Notes: generated by a model not told the origin, from the letters alone. Shown: positions 1-9,655, numbered from the stretch's first letter. The stretch is 64,000 bases of DNA from Dakarella massiliensis (GCF_001182045.1 NZ_CVTY01000005.1:186001-250000), one strand, 5' to 3'. A program made the numbers and translations.

Positions 1-126
1 AGAAGCGAACCCCGCGCGGGCCGCCAGGGCGCGCCCCGGATGAAGTCGGAAAGAACGGGCGGCGGATTCTCGGGTGCCATGGCGGCAGCCTTCCAGAACG
101 CCTCCGGAAGTCAGCGCCGGAAGTAA
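1..126 (+). CDS. 3' end of an unidentified CDS (truncated by window edge)
   Basis: Frame 1 is open from the first base to a TAA at 124-126 and encodes about 41 residues rich in Arg, Gly and Ser, ending in a GAMAAAFQNA-like helix and a basic tail. Such low-complexity basic ends are common on RNA-binding proteins, for example Tex-like or DEAD-box proteins. That is only a guess from composition, since the rest of the gene lies outside the window. It converges on the permease gene and may share the terminator at 149-189. The stretch could also be non-coding. Confidence 0.3.
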   Translation, partial: RSEPRAGRQGAPRMKSERTGGGFSGAMAAAFQNASGSQRRK

Positions 127-148
127 TCCGGATCGGATTCAGCTCAAG

Positions 149-189
149 AAAAAAACAAGGCCGATGAAGATTTTTCTTCATCGGCCTTG
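149..189 (-). terminator. Rho-independent terminator of the permease gene
   Basis: A perfect 15-bp stem (156-170 with 175-189, tttt loop) is followed on the minus strand by seven T. It lies 34 bp past the permease stop codon. It could also stop plus-strand transcripts from the gene at the left edge. Confidence 0.85.
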
Positions 190-222
190 CTGTATCAGGA
201 ATGCCGGGCAGACTCTTTCAGA

Positions 223-1521
223 TTAAGAGTTCTTTTTCTGACCCATTCTTTCACCGGGGGTCATCAGAGCATTCAGTATGATGGCGCCGAAAGTCGCGGT
301 GCCGATGCCGCCGATCGTGAAGCCGCCGATCGAGAGCGAGAAGTCGCCCGCGCCGAGAATCAGCGTCACAGCGGCGACAATCAGATTGCGGTTCTGGCTG
401 AAGTCGACGTGGTTCTCAACCCAGATACGGGCGCCGGACACAGCGATGAGGCCGAACACGACGATCGACATACCGGCAAGAATCGGCTGCGGAATCGTCT
501 GAATCAGGGCGCCGAACTTCGGCGAGAAGCCGAGCAGGATCGCGAGAGCGGCAGCCACCGGGAAGAGCAGCGTCGAGTAGACGCGGGTAGCGGCCATCAC
601 GCCGATATTCTCACCGTACGTCGTGACGCCGGTGCCGCCCATGGAGGAGGAGACGATCGTCGCGAGACCGTCACCCATGAAGGCGCGGCCCATATAGGGG
701 TCAAGGTTGCGGCCCGTCATGGCGGTCACAGCCTTCACGTGGCCAAGATTTTCCGCGATCAGAATGATCACGACCGGCACGATGAGCAGAATCGCGTCCG
801 CGCGGAATTCCGGGTGATGGAAGTGCGGCAGACCGAACCAGGCGGCGTTGCTGATCAGCGAGAAGTCGATCGGCTGGCCGAGACCGAGGCCGTTCGTGAG
901 GATCGCGTAGATCACGTAGGCAATGAGAAGGCCGACGAGAATCAGAAGCTTCTGGATGAAGCCGCGGGTGTAGACCGCGACACCGCCCACACAGAGCACG
1001 GAGAGAATCGTGATCCAGGCGTTGAAGGAAGAAGAGCCGACGCTCTTGCAGGCGGTCGGGGCGAGGCTAAGACCGATCACGGCGACCACCGCGCCTGTCA
1101 CAACCGGAGGCATCAGCTTTTCAATCCAGGCGACACCGGTCAGCGTGACGATGACACCGACAAGGAAGTACACGATGCCGCAGGCCATAATGCCGCCGAG
1201 CGCGACCTCAATATTGGGGTTGAGGCCGGAACCGGCCGCATAGCCCGTGGCCGCGATCACGACGCCGATGAAGGCGAAGGAGGAACCGAGGTAGCTCGGA
1301 ACGCGGCCGCCCACCATCAGGAAGAAGATGAGGGTGCCGATACCGCTCATCAGCACGGCAACGTTGGGGTCAAAGCCCATCAGAATCGGGGCCAGAATGG
1401 TGGAGCCGAACATGGCGACGACGTGCTGAATGCCGAGCGCAATCGTCTGGTTCGCCGGCAGGGTTTCATCAGGCGCGATGACGCCGGATGTTTTTACCTG
1501 CCATTTTGGAAAATAACTCAT
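223..1521 (-). CDS. rutG: NCS2 pyrimidine (uracil/xanthine family) permease, RutG/UraA-like
   Basis: Inner-membrane proton symporter of the NCS2 family, 432 aa, with the hydrophobicity expected for about 14 membrane segments. The two substrate-site glutamates of UraA-type carriers are present: Glu257 in AENLGH and Glu304 in TTYGENIGVMA. The N-terminus (FPKWQVKTSGVIAPDE), the GGRVPSYLGSS stretch and the LGAGDFSLSIGGF stretch resemble E. coli RutG more than UraA, so uracil or thymine uptake is the likely job. No rut catabolic genes or pyrimidine salvage genes lie next to it, so it stands alone with its own terminator. Family is certain; exact substrate is inferred. Confidence 0.9.
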   Translation of the reverse strand: MSYFPKWQVKTSGVIAPDETLPANQTIALGIQHVVAMFGSTILAPILMGFDPNVAVLMSGIGTLIFFLMVGGRVPSYLGSSFAFIGVVIAATGYAAGSGLNPNIEVALGGIMACGIVYFLVGVIVTLTGVAWIEKLMPPVVTGAVVAVIGLSLAPTACKSVGSSSFNAWITILSVLCVGGVAVYTRGFIQKLLILVGLLIAYVIYAILTNGLGLGQPIDFSLISNAAWFGLPHFHHPEFRADAILLIVPVVIILIAENLGHVKAVTAMTGRNLDPYMGRAFMGDGLATIVSSSMGGTGVTTYGENIGVMAATRVYSTLLFPVAAALAILLGFSPKFGALIQTIPQPILAGMSIVVFGLIAVSGARIWVENHVDFSQNRNLIVAAVTLILGAGDFSLSIGGFTIGGIGTATFGAIILNALMTPGERMGQKKNS

Positions 1522-1688
1522 GGAAGGGGGCCTTTATCAAGTGGCGAAAAAAGAGTCTGAGGCATTTTAATCATCTTGACGGGTGGTTCATATCAGCAAA
1601 TCACAGTAAGGCTTGATAAAATTACGCACTTCGAATCAATAGAACGTTCAACAGCTTCCTCTCAAGCGGAGGAAAGAATCCAAACAAA

Positions 1689-3299
1689 ATGACTTCTCCC
1701 AATCCCGCATTGGTGAACGACGTTGCACGCCGGCGCACCTTTGCAATCATTTCGCATCCGGACGCGGGCAAAACCACGTTGACGGAAAAACTGCTGCTTT
1801 TCGGCGGCGCAATCCAGCTCGCCGGAGCTGTTAAGGGCCGCAAGGCCGCCCGGCACGCGACTTCTGACTGGATGGAGGTGGAGAAGCAGCGCGGTATTTC
1901 GGTCACGAGCTCGGTGATGCAGTTCACCTATAAGGACCGCATCATCAACCTGCTTGATACCCCTGGCCATCAGGACTTCTCGGAAGATACCTATCGAGTG
2001 CTGACGGCAGTGGATGCCGCCGTGATGGTGATCGATGCCGCGAAGGGCGTGGAAGCCCAGACGATCAAGCTGCTCGAGATCTGCCGCCTCCGCAACACCC
2101 CGATCATCACCTTCATCAACAAGATGGACCGCGAAGTGCGCGATCCGCTCGATGTGCTCGGTGAAATCGAGGACGTGCTGCAGCTGCACTGCGTGCCGAT
2201 TACCTGGCCGATCGGCATGGGCAAAACCTTCCGCGGTGTTTTCTCGCTGAAGAACAATGAGCTCGTGCGGTTCCGTCCGGGTGAAGAGCATCTGAGCCAC
2301 GATACGGAAACGATCAAGGGTCTGAACAATCCCGAACTCGATCAGCTGTTCCCGATGGAAATGGGCTCGGTGCGCGAGGCGATTGAACTCGTGCAGGGCG
2401 CGGGAGAGCCTTTCTCGCTCGAGAAGTTCCTTGCCGGCGAGCAGAGCCCCGTGTTCTTCGGTTCCGGTATCAACAACTTCGGTGTTGAGGATGTGCTTGA
2501 GGCCCTCGTTGACTGGGCTCCGCAGCCTCAGCCGCGCGACGCCGGCGTCCGTATTGTGCAGCCCACCGAAGCGCCGTTCACCGGTTTCGTCTTCAAGATC
2601 CAGGCGAACATGGATCCGCACCACCGCGACCGTATTGCGTTCCTTCGCGTGTGCTCCGGCTGCTATACGCCGGGCATGAAGGTGTTCCACGTCCGCGAGG
2701 GGAAGGAGATGAAGATCCCGAACGCCCTGACCTTCATGGCGCAGGAAAGAAAGCGTATGGAAGAGGCTGTGGCGGGCGACATCATCGGTATCTATAACCA
2801 CGGGCAGCTTCACATCGGTGACACGCTGACCGAGGGTGAGAAGCTTGGCTTTGTCGGCATCCCGTTCTTCGCTCCGGAACTCTTCCGCTCTGTGCGCTGC
2901 AAGAATCCGTTCAAGGAGAAGCAGCTCCGTCAGGGTCTGCAGGAGCTTGGCGAAGAAGGCGCAATTCAGGTGTTCACGGACGATCTGGGTCATATCTACC
3001 TCGGCGCCGTGGGTATTCTGCAGTTCGAAATCGTGGCCCAGCGTCTCGCGACCGAGTATCGGGTGGACGCGATCTACGAGTCGACTGAAGTATCGACCGC
3101 ACGCTGGCTCGTGTTCCCGGATGACAAGGGCAAGACCCGTGAGGAGTTTGAGGCAGAGCAGGCAAGCCGTCTCGCGACCGACGCGGATGGCAATCTGGTC
3201 TATCTGGCAACCTCGGTCTATAACCTTCAGACGACCCAGAAGCACTGGGAGAATGTTCAGTTCCTCACGACCCGCGAAATGGGTCAGAAGTTCAACTGA
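1689..3299 (+). CDS. prfC: Peptide chain release factor 3
   Basis: Translational GTPase that removes RF1 or RF2 from the ribosome after peptide release. At 536 aa it is the normal length for RF3 (E. coli about 529). G1 is [12 protein letters not shown] (23-34), G3 is DTPGH (90-94) and G4 is NKMD (144-147). The [16 protein letters not shown] stretch and the C-terminal part match RF3 rather than EF-G. The start is the first ATG after the divergent permease gene; there is no strong Shine-Dalgarno, only purine-rich sequence (GGAGGAAAGAAT) about 10 nt upstream. It is monocistronic and ends at the hairpin at 3329-3356. Confidence 0.97.
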   Translation: MTSPNPALVNDVARRRTFAIISHPDAGKTTLTEKLLLFGGAIQLAGAVKGRKAARHATSDWMEVEKQRGISVTSSVMQFTYKDRIINLLDTPGHQDFSEDTYRVLTAVDAAVMVIDAAKGVEAQTIKLLEICRLRNTPIITFINKMDREVRDPLDVLGEIEDVLQLHCVPITWPIGMGKTFRGVFSLKNNELVRFRPGEEHLSHDTETIKGLNNPELDQLFPMEMGSVREAIELVQGAGEPFSLEKFLAGEQSPVFFGSGINNFGVEDVLEALVDWAPQPQPRDAGVRIVQPTEAPFTGFVFKIQANMDPHHRDRIAFLRVCSGCYTPGMKVFHVREGKEMKIPNALTFMAQERKRMEEAVAGDIIGIYNHGQLHIGDTLTEGEKLGFVGIPFFAPELFRSVRCKNPFKEKQLRQGLQELGEEGAIQVFTDDLGHIYLGAVGILQFEIVAQRLATEYRVDAIYESTEVSTARWLVFPDDKGKTREEFEAEQASRLATDADGNLVYLATSVYNLQTTQKHWENVQFLTTREMGQKFN

Positions 3300-3328
3300 C
3301 CGTTTCCCCGTCTGATCCGGCAAAGAAT

Positions 3329-3356
3329 AAAGCCGCTGCATTTCTGCAGCGGCTTT
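3329..3356. terminator. Bidirectional terminator between prfC and the radical SAM gene
   Basis: A perfect 12-bp stem (3329-3340 with 3345-3356, loop tttc) has A-rich sequence on the left and T-rich sequence on the right. It sits between two convergent genes, so it can serve both. Confidence 0.8.
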
Positions 3357-3387
3357 GTTCGTTCTGAGGCATGAATCCCCGGAAGCC

Positions 3388-4713
3388 TTACATATCGCAG
3401 GCCTTCAGCGGAGCGCGCAGCTGGGCGCGGACGTTATCCATGCCGGAGTAGAAGGCCTTCATCATGACGAGACCGAGGAACTTGCCGACGGTAGTCACGG
3501 TGAGCTTATCGGGATCGGTTGGGTCCTGGCGGATAGCGCCGGCAAGACGGAGGCCGAGCATTTCCTTCAGAAGGGCCGTGTCGAGGTTGACTCCCTGGAC
3601 CTCGCGGAAGTACTTGCGGCTGAGACGGCCGGCGAAGATGGAGAGCATCAGGCGGTACTGCAGAATCTGATGCTTCGTGAAGACGCGGTGGCGCTCCGTA
3701 CCCATCTGGCCGGACTGAATGCGCTGGCCATAGCGGGCGAGGCTGAACGTGTTCACGTAGAGCGAGTCGCCGAGGAAGGAGAAAGCGCCCGAACCAATGC
3801 CGAGGTATTCGTCATGGTCGATCACGTATTCATCGATGCCTTCGTTGTCACCCGTGCGGCCGAAGGTCCACGAGGTGAGCTGGCGGTAGTGCTGGCCGAG
3901 CGTGCCGAGAATCGTGTTGTACTGCTCGGAGAGTTCCTGACCCTCAGCGGCGATCATGCCCTTCACGCTCTTACGGGTTTCGCTCGTCACCATCAGCGGG
4001 TACGTGGTGACCTGCTTCGGATTGAGCTGACGGATGAGTTCCATGTCGCGCGCGATCATGTCGAGCGACTGGCCGCGGAAACCGAACATCATATCGACGT
4101 TGCAGGTCGGGAAGAGATCCTGGCAGGCCGCGATGCGGTCATAGACCTCAGCGCCGGTGCCGAACTTCGTACGGTCGGTGAGCTTCAGAATGCTGTCATC
4201 AAAGCTCTGCACGCCGATCGACATGCGGTCCACCAGTCCCTGCAGGTTCTTGAACAGAGGGGAGGCGATTTCCTTCGGATCGGTTTCGCAGGAGATTTCG
4301 CGGATATGCGGGAAGAGCTTCCGGGCGAGTTCGAGCGTCTGGATCAGTTCATCCTGCAGAATTGTGGTGGTGCCGCCGCCCACGTAGACCGACTGGAAGT
4401 CGTAACCGAGATCCTTCGCCATCTGCATCTCAGCGCGCAGATTCTTGAAGTATTCGCGCGCCTTGTATTCCTTGAAGAGGAAGCGATGGAAGGTGCAGTA
4501 GGTGCACAGCGTATGGCAGAACGGCACATGCATGTAGAGCAGGTACTGATGTCCTTCCTGCGGGGGAGGCGGCGACTTGAGGATCACCGGATCCACTGTG
4601 AGACCGCGGTCAATGTAGTACTGCATGATCTTGTCGGTCATGCGGACCTGCCAGTTAGGCATCAGGTGATGGGCCTGCTGTGCGGAAGGATTAAGCGTTG
4701 TATCGATTGCCAT
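3388..4713 (-). CDS. HemN/HemW-family radical SAM protein (ChuW-like coproporphyrinogen III oxidase family)
   Basis: 441-aa radical SAM enzyme. The cluster-binding motif is Cys66-x3-Cys70-x2-Cys73 (CHTLCTYC) and the SAM-binding glycine motif is VGGGT (111-115). The layout, including DEYLGIGSGAFSFLG near the middle and a C-terminal winged-helix-like region, is that of coproporphyrinogen oxidase-like proteins. The family includes true HemN, the haem chaperone HemW and the anaerobic haem-degrading enzymes ChuW/HutW. The HRFLFKE region after the cysteines looks closer to the ChuW side, but this is my impression. No haem-uptake genes flank it. The upstream ligase gene is on the same strand 100 bp away with a hairpin between. 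Confidence 0.8.
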   Translation of the reverse strand: MAIDTTLNPSAQQAHHLMPNWQVRMTDKIMQYYIDRGLTVDPVILKSPPPPQEGHQYLLYMHVPFCHTLCTYCTFHRFLFKEYKAREYFKNLRAEMQMAKDLGYDFQSVYVGGGTTTILQDELIQTLELARKLFPHIREISCETDPKEIASPLFKNLQGLVDRMSIGVQSFDDSILKLTDRTKFGTGAEVYDRIAACQDLFPTCNVDMMFGFRGQSLDMIARDMELIRQLNPKQVTTYPLMVTSETRKSVKGMIAAEGQELSEQYNTILGTLGQHYRQLTSWTFGRTGDNEGIDEYVIDHDEYLGIGSGAFSFLGDSLYVNTFSLARYGQRIQSGQMGTERHRVFTKHQILQYRLMLSIFAGRLSRKYFREVQGVNLDTALLKEMLGLRLAGAIRQDPTDPDKLTVTTVGKFLGLVMMKAFYSGMDNVRAQLRAPLKACDM

Positions 4714-4741
4714 GGATTTCTGTAAGTCAGTCAGTGAAGCA

Positions 4742-4777
4742 GCCTTCCTTCTCCGGGGGGAGAGGAAGGCCTTTTTA
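4742..4777. terminator. Terminator-like hairpin between acyl-CoA ligase and radical SAM gene
   Basis: A GC-rich hairpin (4742-4754 with 4759-4770, one bulge) is followed by CTTTTTAA on the plus strand. The neighbouring genes both read on the minus strand, where no T run follows the stem. It may attenuate minus-strand read-through only weakly. Confidence 0.4.
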
Positions 4778-4813
4778 AGGATTATGGATTTTAACGGAGT
4801 GAGGGACCGGGAA

Positions 4814-6652
4814 CTAGGCTTTGTACATCTGCTGGATCTCGTCGGCGAATTTGTTACGGAGCGGACCGCGCTTCAGCTTGAGCGTCGGTGTGAGGAGTCC
4901 GTTTTCGATCGTCCAGGGTTCGGTGACGAGCGTCACGGCACGGGGCAGCGCGTAGCGCGGGAAGTCTTTTGTGGCTTCCTTCGCGCGCTTGATCACAGCC
5001 TGACGGGCAGCCGGAGCGCTGAGACTCTCAGGCGACTCAGGGTCAAGTGAGAGGGAGGCTGCGAGCTTCTTCCACTCCGTAGGATTCAGCACCGTGATGA
5101 AGGAGATGTAGGGCTTATTCTCGCCAAGCACAAAGGTCTGGGCGAAAAGCGGATCCGTTTCGAGAGCGGATTCAATATCCGAGGGCGGAACTTTTTCGCC
5201 GGTCGACGTGACGATAATTTCCTTGATGCGGCCCCGGATCGAGAGATGGCCGTCTTCGGAAAGCGAACCGACGTCACCCGTATGCAGCCAGCCGTCCTCG
5301 GTGAAGGCTTCAGCCGTCGCCTTGGGGCGTTTCCAGTAGCCCTTCATGACGCTCGGTCCGCGGACCTGGATCTCGTTATCCTCGCCGAGCCGCACTTCAA
5401 CGTGCGTGAACGGGAGGCCGACAGTCTGAGGCTGGTTGTCATCGAGACGGTTGCCGGCGATGACAGGCGACGTCTCAGTCATGCCGTAGCCCTGGATCAC
5501 CGGCATCCCAAGACCGCAGAAAACCTTCGCGACTTTCGGGTTGATGGCAGCGCCGCCTGAAATGGCCGCGCGGAGCCTGCCGCCGAACTGATCCATCAGA
5601 GTCTGGGAGACCTTCTTTTCGAAGAGGGGGCCGGCGATCATGTTGCCGAACGAGCGGTTCGATTTGTCGACCGGAAGCTTGTTCCTCTTGCAGAAGCGGC
5701 GCCATCCGGCGTCGACCGCCCAGGAGAAGATCTTCTTCGCGGCACCGCCCTTCTTTTCGAGCGCGTCGTTCAGCTTCGCGTAGACACGCTCATAAATCCG
5801 GGGGACCGAAATGATGACGGTCGGGCGCACGGTTTTGAAGTCTTCGGCGAGGAGCATGATCGAGCGGTTGTAAACCACGGTGCAGCCCATGCCGAGGGCG
5901 AGGTAGTAGCCTAGTGTCCGTTCGAACGTGTGGGAGAGCGGCAGGAACGATAGGAAAATATCGCCGCCGATCGGCGTGAGGCAGTCTGGTGTGTCGCAGA
6001 CGTTTGTGAGGAAGTTCCGGTGCGTAAGCATCACGCCCTTTGGCTTCCCCGTGGTGCCGGACGTATAGACGATGGCGCCGAGATCATCCGGTTCGGGCTT
6101 TTCCGTGAGGTCAGCCTCCGTGAGAGGCTCCCCCAACTTCAGCCAGTCGGAAAGCGTGTGAAGCTCAATTTCGCCTTCAGGCGCAGGCACCGAGGTTTCC
6201 TCGGTGAGGACGACGTGGCGCAGATCCGGAAGGATGACGCCGGTGTCCGCGATCGCCTGCCAGCGCGAAAGCTTGTTGGTCACAAGGACGCTTGCCTGAG
6301 AGTCAATCAGGATGAAAGCTGAGGCGCCTGCTGTATCGATCGCGTGCATCGGAACCGGCACCAGCGCGTTCGCGAGAGCGCCCTGGTCCGCGCAGACGGC
6401 ATCGATTCCGTTTGGAAGCAGGATGCCTACGCGGGAGCCGCGTTCCAGCTTCAGGGCCGCATAGGCTTTGTGCCACTCGAGAATTCTTGCCTGCAGTTCG
6501 CCGAACGTCGTGCTGACCCATTCGCCTTTGGAGCGGTCATACTGACGGAGCGCTTCATCATCCGGGGCAGTCTTCGCCCGGTTGGCAATCAGGTCAGGAA
6601 GGGTTTTTGCCTTGCGCAGCAGGGCGATGCGATCAGCAGTGGTTTCGCTCAC
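4814..6652 (-). CDS. AMP-dependent long-chain fatty acid-CoA ligase
   Basis: 612-aa adenylate-forming enzyme that would activate fatty acids with ATP and CoA at the cytoplasmic face of the membrane. The P-loop-like motif YTSGTTGKPKG is at 196-206, GYGMTETSP at 388-396, and GWLHTGD and GRIKE further on. The long insertion between the N-terminal and C-terminal lobes and the LSFLPLSHTFER stretch match the FAA1-type long-chain class rather than short FadD. The gene is alone, with about 90 bp upstream to the uup gene. A crotonase at 59.8 kb is the only other visible fatty-acid-type enzyme, so a full beta-oxidation route cannot be inferred here. Confidence 0.9.
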   Translation of the reverse strand: MSETTADRIALLRKAKTLPDLIANRAKTAPDDEALRQYDRSKGEWVSTTFGELQARILEWHKAYAALKLERGSRVGILLPNGIDAVCADQGALANALVPVPMHAIDTAGASAFILIDSQASVLVTNKLSRWQAIADTGVILPDLRHVVLTEETSVPAPEGEIELHTLSDWLKLGEPLTEADLTEKPEPDDLGAIVYTSGTTGKPKGVMLTHRNFLTNVCDTPDCLTPIGGDIFLSFLPLSHTFERTLGYYLALGMGCTVVYNRSIMLLAEDFKTVRPTVIISVPRIYERVYAKLNDALEKKGGAAKKIFSWAVDAGWRRFCKRNKLPVDKSNRSFGNMIAGPLFEKKVSQTLMDQFGGRLRAAISGGAAINPKVAKVFCGLGMPVIQGYGMTETSPVIAGNRLDDNQPQTVGLPFTHVEVRLGEDNEIQVRGPSVMKGYWKRPKATAEAFTEDGWLHTGDVGSLSEDGHLSIRGRIKEIIVTSTGEKVPPSDIESALETDPLFAQTFVLGENKPYISFITVLNPTEWKKLAASLSLDPESPESLSAPAARQAVIKRAKEATKDFPRYALPRAVTLVTEPWTIENGLLTPTLKLKRGPLRNKFADEIQQMYKA

Positions 6653-6745
6653 TTTCTTTTGCCTTTTACTCTGTAGCGTTCTGATATTGAGTTCTGAACC
6701 CGCATTCCGCGGTCACAATTAGTTTAGACCACAGAACAGCTCTCA

Positions 6746-8575
6746 TTAATGCTTATTTTCGGCGATTTCACGCTTACTCTCGAGTTCCTGCCACCGTTCG
6801 TAGCGTTCTTCGAGAATCTGCGGGATCGCTTCAAGCCGGTCGCGGTCGGCTTTGATTTCAGCTCCGGGAAGCTCGTGGTAAGAGGGACCTGCCATTTTTT
6901 CGAGCAGCTCCTGCTGCTCGGTCTCAAGCGCGTCGATTTCCTTCGGCAGCGACTCGAGCTCACGCTCTTCCTTATAGGAGAGCTTTACGCTCTTCGCGCG
7001 GGCAGGCTTCGGCTGAGCAGGCTTTTCAGCCTTCGGCACCGCGGCCGGAGCGGCCTGCGGACGACGGTACTTCACCCAGTCAGAATATCCGCCGACATAC
7101 TCATGCCACTCACCGTTTCCTTCTGCCGCGAGCACCTGCGTCACGGTGTTATCGAGGAAGCGGCGGTCATGCGACACAAGGATCAGAGTGCCGGAATAAT
7201 CTTCCAGAACCTGCTCGAGGAGTTCAAGCGAGTCGATATCGAGGTCGTTCGTCGGTTCGTCAAGCACGAGGAGGTTGGCGGGCAGTGCGAAGAGCCGCGC
7301 AAGCAGCAGCCGGTTTCGTTCGCCGCCTGAAAGCGCTTCGACCGGAGAGTCAGCCCTCTGGGGCGAGAAGAGGAAATCATTCAGATAGCTCTTGATATGC
7401 TTCTTCACGCCTCCGATTTCCACCCACTCGCTGCCCGGGGCGATGGTATCCGCTACGGTCTTTTTGAGGTCAAGCTGGGCGCGGAGCTGATCGAAATACG
7501 CGATATGGAGATTCGTGCCGAGGCGGACCGAGCCCTCATCAGGCTGGAGTTCTCCGAGGAGCACCTTGATGAGTGTGCTCTTTCCCGCCCCGTTCGGTCC
7601 GATCAGGCCGAGGCGGTCACCGCGCATCAGCGTGAAGTTCAGGTTCCGGATCACGGTCTTTTCGCCGAAAGATTTTGAGACATTCTTCAGTTCGGCAACG
7701 AGCTTTCCGCTCTTTTCTCCCGCGTCGATTGACATGTTCACCTGCCCCATGCGGTCTCGGCGCGCCTCACGCTCCCGGCGCAGCCGTTCCAGACGGCGCA
7801 CGCGGCCCTCGTTTCTTGTACGGCGGGCCTCGATGCCCTTACGGATCCAGACCTCTTCTTGGGCCCAGAATTTGTCGAACTTGCGGCGCGCGGTTTCTTC
7901 GATCGCGAGTTCGTAATTCTTGTGGTGCTCGTAGTCGGCGAAGTTGCCTGGGTAGGATCGGAGAATGCCGCGGTCGAGCTCCACGATTCGGGTGGAAACC
8001 GCGTCGAGGAACTCTCGGTCGTGCGTGATCACTACGAGCGCCCGGGTGTTCTTGAACGTTTCCCGGATCAGATCTTCGAGGAGCGCGATCGTGGTGATGT
8101 CGAGGTGGTTCGTCGGCTCATCAAGCAGCAGCAGGTCCGGTTCCTGAGCGAGCACGAGCGCGATGGCGGCCTTCTTCCGTTCACCGCCGGAAGCGGTTTC
8201 GGGATCCGCGTCCGCGCGGACATTCAGCCGCTGCAGATAGGCGTCGAGCTTCGCGATTTGTTTCCAGTAGAGTTTGTCGTCCGATGGATCAAAGCCGGAC
8301 TGCGCGATCAGGCTCTCACGGATCGTGGGAGCCGGCGGGAAGACCGGTTCCTGCTCAAGAAGCACAACCCGCAGACCGTCCTTCACCTGAATCTCTCCGT
8401 CATCCAGCGCGGACTTACGGGCGAGAACCTGAAGCATGGAGCTCTTGCCTGTGCCGTTGCGACCGATGAGACCGATACGCTCACCCTCCTGAACCGAAAA
8501 ATCCGTGTTGTCGAGAAGCGGGTAGTCACCGAAAGCGAGGCTCGCGTTTTTTAACGTAATAAGCGTATTGGCCAT
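6746..8575 (-). CDS. uup: ABC-F ATPase Uup
   Basis: Soluble twin-ATPase of the ABC-F family that acts on ribosomes or DNA rather than in transport; it has no membrane part. Walker A motifs are GRNGTGKSS (38-46) and GPNGAGKST (326-334); signatures are SGGERKK (129-135) and LSGGERNR (415-422). The linker contains the charged WIRKGIEARRTRNEGRVRR stretch typical of Uup. The C-terminal 90 residues form a Pro/Ala-rich linker and a predicted coiled coil, the Uup DNA-binding tail. Length 609 aa against about 635 in E. coli. The first signature lacks the usual leading Leu (TASGGERK), which is a small deviation. Confidence 0.93.
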   Translation of the reverse strand: MANTLITLKNASLAFGDYPLLDNTDFSVQEGERIGLIGRNGTGKSSMLQVLARKSALDDGEIQVKDGLRVVLLEQEPVFPPAPTIRESLIAQSGFDPSDDKLYWKQIAKLDAYLQRLNVRADADPETASGGERKKAAIALVLAQEPDLLLLDEPTNHLDITTIALLEDLIRETFKNTRALVVITHDREFLDAVSTRIVELDRGILRSYPGNFADYEHHKNYELAIEETARRKFDKFWAQEEVWIRKGIEARRTRNEGRVRRLERLRREREARRDRMGQVNMSIDAGEKSGKLVAELKNVSKSFGEKTVIRNLNFTLMRGDRLGLIGPNGAGKSTLIKVLLGELQPDEGSVRLGTNLHIAYFDQLRAQLDLKKTVADTIAPGSEWVEIGGVKKHIKSYLNDFLFSPQRADSPVEALSGGERNRLLLARLFALPANLLVLDEPTNDLDIDSLELLEQVLEDYSGTLILVSHDRRFLDNTVTQVLAAEGNGEWHEYVGGYSDWVKYRRPQAAPAAVPKAEKPAQPKPARAKSVKLSYKEERELESLPKEIDALETEQQELLEKMAGPSYHELPGAEIKADRDRLEAIPQILEERYERWQELESKREIAENKH

Positions 8576-8707
8576 AGAAGTAGAGAGAGGTGTCCGGAGG
8601 AAAAACAGGTTTTCAATTGTAGGTGCAAATGCCCGTGCAATTTTCGTTCACCTCAGGTTAAAGTGTTAGGCTTCATTCACTAACGGACGGACACAGAAGG
8701 AATCGCG

Positions 8708-9616
8708 ATGCAGGAAGCCTTGGAGCAGTGGAAGCAGATGGCATGGGCCCGGGAGTCGGGGATCGGCGAGCAGGAGTTCCCCGCGGGAGCTCTCTACATC
8801 GTGGGTCTGCCGATCGGGAACGCGGCCGATATCACGATCCGCGCCCTCTGGACTCTCGCGATCGCGGACTGCGTGGCGGCAGAGGATACCCGTCAGACGC
8901 AGAAGATTCTGTCCCGCTACGGCATCACGACGCACGAAATCTCGGTGCGCGAATTTAACGAAGTGACCGGTGCCCAGACGATCATTGACCGGCTGAAGAA
9001 CGGCGAACGCGTGGCGCTCGTGACGGATGCTGGAACACCGGCGGTGTCAGACCCCGGCGCTCTGGTCGTGAAGATTGTGCTGGATGCCGGATTCCGGGTG
9101 ATTCCGGTGCCGGGGGCGAGTGCCGTGATCACGGCGCTCTCCGCTTCGGGTCTCACCGCAAAAACGTTTACTTTTGTCGGTTTTGTCCCGCCGCAGGCCA
9201 AGGCCCGTCGTGAGACGCTCTCCCGCTATGCGTCCCGCGGCGATGCTTTCGTCCTTTATGAAGCGCCGCACCGCATTCAGGCGCTCCTCCGGGATCTTGG
9301 AGCGGCTCTTGAGTCAGGACGCCGCGTGGTTGTGGCCCGCGAAATCACGAAACGGTTTGAATCCTTTACGCCGCTTGCCGCGGGTGACCTCGCGGCCTGG
9401 GCAGACGCGCATGAGCCCCGGGGAGAATACGCGATTCTGATCGACGAGGCGGAAAAGAAGGAGTCCGAGATGGGGGAAGAGGTGCTCGCCTGGGTGCGGG
9501 AAATTGCGAAAGAGCTGCCGGCGTCCAAAACCGCGGCGCTCGTCTCACGGGTGACCGGACTGCCTCGCGATACGGTCTATCAGAGTGTTCTCCGAAGTCA
9601 GGGCAAGGCTGAATAA
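8708..9616 (+). CDS. rsmI: 16S rRNA (cytidine1402-2'-O)-methyltransferase
   Basis: RsmI adds a 2'-O-methyl group at C1402 of 16S rRNA with SAM. The family markers are the N-terminal LYIVGLPIGNAADIT (29-43), VAAEDTRQTQKIL, and the SAM-site VTDAGTPAVSDPG (105-117). VPGASAV and FVGFVP follow in the usual order. 302 aa, with an N-terminal extension of about 27 residues before the conserved core. The chosen ATG has AAGGAATCGCG directly upstream as a ribosome site. The gene is transcribed divergently from uup and stops at a strong terminator. The usual partner YraN is not adjacent. Confidence 0.96.
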   Translation: MQEALEQWKQMAWARESGIGEQEFPAGALYIVGLPIGNAADITIRALWTLAIADCVAAEDTRQTQKILSRYGITTHEISVREFNEVTGAQTIIDRLKNGERVALVTDAGTPAVSDPGALVVKIVLDAGFRVIPVPGASAVITALSASGLTAKTFTFVGFVPPQAKARRETLSRYASRGDAFVLYEAPHRIQALLRDLGAALESGRRVVVAREITKRFESFTPLAAGDLAAWADAHEPRGEYAILIDEAEKKESEMGEEVLAWVREIAKELPASKTAALVSRVTGLPRDTVYQSVLRSQGKAE

Positions 9617-9621
9617 AAGCG

Positions 9622-9655
9622 AAAAGGGAGGTCTCGGATGAGATCTCCCTTTTTT
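9622..9655 (+). terminator. Rho-independent terminator of rsmI
   Basis: Stem 9622-9635 with 9640-9653 (one G-U pair), then a T run to 9655, six bases after the rsmI stop. Confidence 0.85.

Noticed and set aside
187-1560. 457-codon plus-strand frame opposite the permease gene
   Set aside because: Highly charged, repetitive product (rich in Ala, Asp, Glu, His and Arg) typical of antisense translation of a membrane protein; the permease is clearly real.
1662-3341. 559-codon open frame on the minus strand covering all of prfC
   Set aside because: It is the shadow of prfC: RF3 matches fully on the plus strand, and the antisense product has no recognisable domain. The strong third-position G/C bias removes antisense stops.
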